A stretch of 10,282 bases of DNA from Eubacterium sp. (GTDB lineage Bacteria; Bacillota; Clostridia; Oscillospirales; Acutalibacteraceae). The DNA lies in contig JAIDVA010000369.1 in the NCBI GenBank assembly GCA_029059925.1, positions 1 through 10,282 of the forward strand. Direction: 5' to 3'. Each line of letters starts with the position of its first letter. Position 1 is the first letter of the stretch. This document shows positions 7,632 through 10,282 of this stretch, piece after piece. Below the pieces are notes generated by a model. The model was not told where the DNA came from. It saw nothing but the letters and a program-made list of their open reading frames with translations, and searched no databases. A program made the position numbers and the translations under genes.

Positions 7632-7664
7632 TGTGACCAATTGCATTTTTGAATTGTGTTATAG
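7632..7664 (+). promoter_or_regulatory. Candidate ECF-type autoregulated promoter
   Basis: TGTGACC (7632-7638) followed after 18 bases by TGTTATAG has the general layout of promoters read by ECF sigma factors, with an AAC/GACC-like -35 element and a short -10. It would start transcription very close to the ribosome site of the ECF sigma gene, as expected if the sigma factor drives its own operon. The match is by resemblance only. Confidence 0.35.
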
Positions 7665-7670
7665 GTGAAA

Positions 7671-7676
7671 GGGGGA
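7671..7676 (+). promoter_or_regulatory. Ribosome binding site deciding the ECF sigma start
   Basis: GGGGGA within a purine-rich tract lies five bases before the ATG at 7682. An in-frame ATG at 7649 would give 11 extra residues (7 before VMN-type homology begins is not seen) and has no site of its own, so 7682 is preferred. Confidence 0.75.
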
Positions 7677-7681
7677 GAAAA

Positions 7682-8176
7682 ATGAACAAGAATAATATCG
7701 ACGATATGTTCAAACAAAAATATGAAAAGTATTCCAAACTGCTTTTCAGAATAGCATTTCTCCATTTAGGTAATACCTATGACGCGGAGGATGCTTTGCA
7801 AAATGTATTTATGAAGCTTCTATACAATTCACCAAGGTTTTCAGACGAGGAGCACGAGAAAGCGTGGCTTATCCGTGTTACACAGAACCATTGCAAAAAT
7901 GTGCTTAAATCCTCGGCACGTAAAACAAGCTGTGAGCTGAAGGATGATCTTGCAGAGGATAAGCAGTCCGATTTGCAGAGGGCTATTGATATAAGTCAAA
8001 AAATCAAGTCTCTCCCTGCGAACTATAAGACCGCAATTTATCTTCATTACTATGAGGATATGACAACCGAGCAGATTTCAAAAACACTCAAAATAAGTCA
8101 GTCAGCAGTTAAAATGCGGCTGAAAAGAGGCAGAGAACTGCTGAAAAATGAATTGGAGGAATACAGATATGAGTAA
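7682..8176 (+). CDS. ECF-type RNA polymerase sigma factor
   Basis: This 164-residue protein is a sigma-70 family factor of the extracytoplasmic function type, which directs RNA polymerase to a small regulon. Region 2 is visible as DAEDALQNVFMKLL, the core-binding helix, followed by EKAWLIRVTQNHCKNVLKS, the -10 recognition part. After a variable linker, region 4 begins at LPANYKTAIYLHYYED and carries the helix-turn-helix TTEQISKTLKISQSAVKMRLKRGRELL that reads the -35 element. There is no region 1 or 3, as is normal for this type. The last eight bases overlap the next gene, the usual arrangement of a sigma and its anti-sigma factor. Signal and regulon cannot be inferred from the sequence. Confidence 0.93.
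   Translation: MNKNNIDDMFKQKYEKYSKLLFRIAFLHLGNTYDAEDALQNVFMKLLYNSPRFSDEEHEKAWLIRVTQNHCKNVLKSSARKTSCELKDDLAEDKQSDLQRAIDISQKIKSLPANYKTAIYLHYYEDMTTEQISKTLKISQSAVKMRLKRGRELLKNELEEYRYE
8153..8160 (+). promoter_or_regulatory. Ribosome binding site deciding the anti-sigma start
   Basis: TTGGAGGA lies eight bases before the ATG at 8169 and downstream of an in-frame ATG at 8148 that has no site of its own. The start at 8169 is therefore preferred, giving an 8-base overlap with the sigma factor gene. Confidence 0.75.
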
Positions 8177-9188
8177 TACACCGTTTAAAAAAGCGTTTGA
8201 TGATGTAGCACCTGATGTTTATATGGAAACACGAATTCTTGCCAATATTAAAGATAAAAGAAAAAAGCCTTTCCCGATTAAAGGCGTGCTCAGCGGAGTA
8301 GTCGTTTTGGCACTTGTTATTGGCTGCTTCGGCGGTATACATTATAATAATTCTAAGCATGAATATGTTGACCGACCATTTTCAATAATGGTTGTTGATG
8401 CGTCGCAGGATATTCCGATAACAGAAGAAATAGGGACAGATACTTTAACATTTCCGTCATTTTTTATAGAGGTTACAAAAGAGGAGAATGAAGAAGGTAA
8501 TCCCATAGGTACAGTCAGCGGATATGATGACGGCGGATTTGCTGTCACAGGTGATGATATTGATTCTGTTCAGTACAAATCAGAAAACGGCAGTTTTGTA
8601 TATTTTGATATGCTGAAAATGGAATATGATATGCAGAATCAGAATTTTTATCAGGTGATAATACCTGTTGCAAACGAATATGTTGACGAAGTAAATCAGT
8701 ATATCAATGAATCAATGATGAATCCGGAGACAACTGCTTTAAAAAAATATATAGAGCATCATGATGTTGCAGCGTATTTTGATGATGAAGTGAATCTTGC
8801 TGATTATTGGGTGTATTTCGGCAAGGAGTGCGATTATCTCGGACCTGATAATAATTCACAGAACTATGCTTTCTTCCTGTATAATACAGATAATTATTCA
8901 ATTGATTATGTGCAGAATTCAGTTGATTTTGATTCAAATGAAATTACAGTAAAAATGTATCCCGTATCGACAGAGTATATGAGCGATGATTGGAAGGATG
9001 CACTCAAAGGCTATGTGACCTATTTCCCTGATACAATGCCTTTAACGGAAAATCCTGATATGAAATACAGCGAATTGCCCGAGGATGAAATAACAATTAT
9101 TGCTACCTATAAAGATGGTAAAAAGGCGAAAAAGGTTGTATCGGTTTCATTCAATGATGAGGGATATGCACAGTTTGCATTTAAATAA
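8169..9188 (+). CDS. Single-pass membrane protein, probable anti-sigma factor
   Basis: This 339-residue protein has a short N-terminal cytoplasmic part, one membrane helix and a large external part. Residues 1-36 include FKKAFDDVAPDVYMETRILANIK, resembling the short sigma-binding segment at the start of many clostridial anti-sigma proteins. A basic stretch (KDKRKK) is followed by a hydrophobic helix at about residues 37-57. The remaining roughly 280 residues are acidic and rich in Asp, Tyr and Asn, and I recognise no named domain there. Overlap with the ECF sigma gene is the main evidence that it holds the sigma factor inactive until an envelope signal. It could instead be a regulon target with an unrelated sensing role. 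A start at 8169 is favoured over 8148 by the ribosome site. Confidence 0.72.
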   Translation: MSNTPFKKAFDDVAPDVYMETRILANIKDKRKKPFPIKGVLSGVVVLALVIGCFGGIHYNNSKHEYVDRPFSIMVVDASQDIPITEEIGTDTLTFPSFFIEVTKEENEEGNPIGTVSGYDDGGFAVTGDDIDSVQYKSENGSFVYFDMLKMEYDMQNQNFYQVIIPVANEYVDEVNQYINESMMNPETTALKKYIEHHDVAAYFDDEVNLADYWVYFGKECDYLGPDNNSQNYAFFLYNTDNYSIDYVQNSVDFDSNEITVKMYPVSTEYMSDDWKDALKGYVTYFPDTMPLTENPDMKYSELPEDEITIIATYKDGKKAKKVVSVSFNDEGYAQFAFK

Positions 9189-9236
9189 ACTATGATTTAA
9201 GAGGATACCTGTATATATAAGGTGCCGTAACGAAGT

Positions 9237-9267
9237 AAACCACGAACAATAAATGTTCGTGGTTTTT
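9237..9267 (+). terminator. Intrinsic terminator of the sigma/anti-sigma unit
   Basis: A perfect 12-bp stem, AAACCACGAACA (9237-9248) with TGTTCGTGGTTT (9254-9265), closes a 5-nt ATAAA loop. A T-run (9263-9267) and then CATTTTGATTTTG follow. It lies 49 bases after the stop at 9188. On the - strand the tail is not T-rich enough to call it bidirectional, so the leftward GyrI-like gene has no clear terminator of its own here. Confidence 0.88.
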
Positions 9268-9345
9268 CATTTTGATTTTGTATATCTAAATCCGATGTTC
9301 GCTATAGTATTACTTTTACAATTTGTTCAATAAACTGGAAGTTAT

Positions 9346-9807
9346 TTATAATTCCCTAATTGGAAAAAACATATAATTCTTCCCCGTCTGTGGACAAGTA
9401 AAATCGTGGACTGCTCCAACTAATGGAATAGCATTATCTTCCAGATATTTTATTGCCTCTGAAAAGGTAGCATCATTTTCACATTCCATATAAATATATT
9501 CATAGCTAGGAATAATCCATTTTGTCCAACCGTTGGGGGCTTCTGCATCATCCCTACACTCTATTCCAGCAAGATAAAGACCTTTGTTGAAATCTTCCCA
9601 CGGATTGAATGAATGCGAGAAATCAGACATAGCTCCCCATATGCCACCTATATTTCCATTCTCATCTTTCTTAGCCAAATGCTGAACTTCTCCGAAGTGA
9701 GAATTTGCATCAACCCATAATCTTTGAATAAAACCCTCTCCGTCTAAAGTTGAGCCCTCTTTTCCTATCACAACAAAAGACTCTTTTACACACCTTTCAA
9801 CTTTCAT
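9346..9807 (-). CDS. GyrI-like small-molecule-binding domain protein
   Basis: This 153-residue protein looks like a stand-alone GyrI-like (AraC effector-binding) domain, the fold found in SbmC/GyrI and at the C-termini of Rob and BmrR. The N-terminal strand FVVIGKEGST (residues 11-20) and the central GIWGAMSDFS (55-64), LYLAGIECRDD (77-87) and WIIPSYEYIYMECEN (97-111) segments fit the two-fold repeated pattern of the family. There is no DNA-binding domain, so it is not itself a transcription factor of the AraC type. Related free domains bind or hydrolyse small molecules, or protect DNA gyrase; which applies here is unknown. The start has an AGGAGA site within TGAGGAGAAAATT. It follows the GC-rich Pro-rich gene by 28 nt on the same strand but is AT-rich itself, which argues against long joint history. 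Confidence 0.75.
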   Translation of the reverse strand: MKVERCVKESFVVIGKEGSTLDGEGFIQRLWVDANSHFGEVQHLAKKDENGNIGGIWGAMSDFSHSFNPWEDFNKGLYLAGIECRDDAEAPNGWTKWIIPSYEYIYMECENDATFSEAIKYLEDNAIPLVGAVHDFTCPQTGKNYMFFPIREL

Positions 9808-9835
9808 AATTTTCTCCTCAAATCCCGATTTGCGC

Positions 9836-10201
9836 CTATCCTCTCCTTCCGCGTCTGGGCCGCCCCGGCTTTTTCAGTACCACAAAGGCCATTACCTCGA
9901 TCACTACCACCACCAGGACCACAACTACCGCTATCACTATAAACACGCTGATCCCTTTTGCGTCTTCGTCCGTCTGGCCGACATCCTCCCCGTCTGGCGA
10001 CGGTGTAGGAGCAAATATATCCTCGCCCGGTTGGGACACCTCCGGAAAGCTTTCCTCCGGTTGCGGGGATTCACTCTCCCTCGGCAGAAAACTTTCCGGA
10101 GAATTCGCTGTAGGTGTTGCCGTGGGCCGGGGCCCCTCGGTAGTCTTGGGCGGCTGCACGGGCCGGGGCGTAGGCAGCGCTACGGGTAACTGGGGCGTCA
10201 C
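9836..10201 (-). CDS. C-terminal Pro/Thr-rich membrane-anchored protein, probably a broken gene
   Basis: The frame encodes a low-complexity segment rich in Pro, Thr and Glu (about residues 1-82 from the GTG at 10201). A Val/Ile-rich membrane helix follows at about 83-109, then a short basic tail, KKPGRPRRGRRG. This layout suggests an external stalk held by one C-terminal helix. No family is recognised. The GTG start has no ribosome site, and the same frame continues upstream with the same kind of sequence until a TAA at 10238-10240, then goes on open to the window edge. I therefore read this as the tail of a longer gene interrupted by a stop codon, or a gene with a sequence error. The DNA is about 61% GC by hand count over 9841-10200, far above the neighbours. 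It may belong to a transferred segment. Confidence 0.5.
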   Translation of the reverse strand: MTPQLPVALPTPRPVQPPKTTEGPRPTATPTANSPESFLPRESESPQPEESFPEVSQPGEDIFAPTPSPDGEDVGQTDEDAKGISVFIVIAVVVVLVVVVIEVMAFVVLKKPGRPRRGRRG

Positions 10202-10228
10202 CGCCGGAGCCTGTGTCGCCGCAGGAGC

Positions 10229-10282
10229 CTGAGGTGTTTACGGGTTCTGGGGAGTTGACGGGTTCTGATGCGTTGACGGGTT
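10229..10282 (-). repeat. Three 18-bp tandem repeats encoding an NPSTPQ-like hexapeptide
   Basis: Read on the - strand, three consecutive 18-base units occupy 10265-10282, 10247-10264 and 10229-10246. They encode NPSTHQ, NPSTPQ and NP-stop-TPQ. In the third unit the Ser codon TCA is TAA. The array reaches the window edge, so more copies may follow. They are in frame with the Pro-rich protein downstream. Confidence 0.8.

Noticed and set aside
7649..7681. Upstream in-frame ATG giving an 11-residue longer sigma factor
   Set aside because: The extra residues are read from the ribosome site and candidate promoter sequence; the ATG at 7682 has the strong purine-rich site.
8148..8168. Upstream in-frame ATG giving a seven-residue longer anti-sigma protein
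   Set aside because: The added codons include the TTGGAGGA ribosome site that serves the ATG at 8169.
9268..9345. Gap between the terminator and the GyrI-like gene stop
   Set aside because: I searched for a small gene, RNA or a terminator for the leftward gene and saw nothing supportable.
9830..10189. Open frame on the + strand in the GC-rich segment
   Set aside because: It is an Arg/His-rich frame with no ribosome site or family resemblance; the - strand frame has a clear membrane helix and repeat structure that continues to the window edge.
1..10282. CRISPR arrays, tRNA or rRNA genes, insertion sequences, and a known defence system
   Set aside because: No regularly spaced identical repeats, cloverleaf-like segments, transposase frames or defence-gene motifs were found; the only tandem DNA repeats are within coding frames.

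Overview
The window looks like chromosomal DNA of a low-to-mid GC Firmicute. A gut-type clostridial lineage (Ruminococcaceae or a relative) is my inference. The basis is strong AGGAGG-type ribosome sites, a PyrK/PyrD class 1B dihydroorotate dehydrogenase pair, adjacent pyrB and pyrI, a YhgE/Pip-family membrane protein, and an ECF sigma factor with a membrane-anchored partner. I cannot name the species.

Positions 1-4746 (+ strand) are the distal part of a pyrimidine (UMP) biosynthesis operon: pyrK (5' end missing), pyrD, pyrF, pyrE, pyrB, pyrI, then a TetR-family regulator gene 9 nt after pyrI. Genes overlap or are separated by at most 73 nt. PyrB/PyrI make carbamoyl aspartate, PyrD/PyrK oxidise dihydroorotate, PyrE adds phosphoribose and PyrF decarboxylates to UMP. 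The carbamoyl-phosphate synthase and dihydroorotase genes are not in the window. A bidirectional terminator at 4768-4793 closes the operon and also serves the convergent gene.

Positions 4804-7404 (- strand) encode an 866-residue YhgE/Pip-like membrane protein. Its ectodomain is built mostly of xxLxxG heptads. The TetR gene points towards it, and a palindrome sits just downstream of its likely promoter, so the TetR protein is a reasonable candidate regulator. A 277-bp divergent promoter region (7405-7681) separates it from the next unit.

Positions 7682-9188 (+ strand) are a two-gene unit: an ECF sigma factor and a single-pass membrane protein that is probably its anti-sigma factor, ended by a good intrinsic terminator at 9237-9267.

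Positions 9346-10282 (- strand) hold a stand-alone GyrI-like ligand-binding domain protein. Upstream of it on the same strand is the C-terminal part of a Pro/Thr-rich, membrane-anchored protein in much more GC-rich DNA (about 61% by hand count over 9841-10200, against about 32% in a 60-nt sample of the GyrI-like gene). That protein frame carries an in-frame TAA inside a hexapeptide repeat, so it may be a broken gene, recently acquired DNA, or an assembly join. Most of the window is ordinary metabolism. The unusual points are the GC break and broken repeat at the right end, the regulator appended to the pyr operon, and the stem-loop between pyrF and pyrE.
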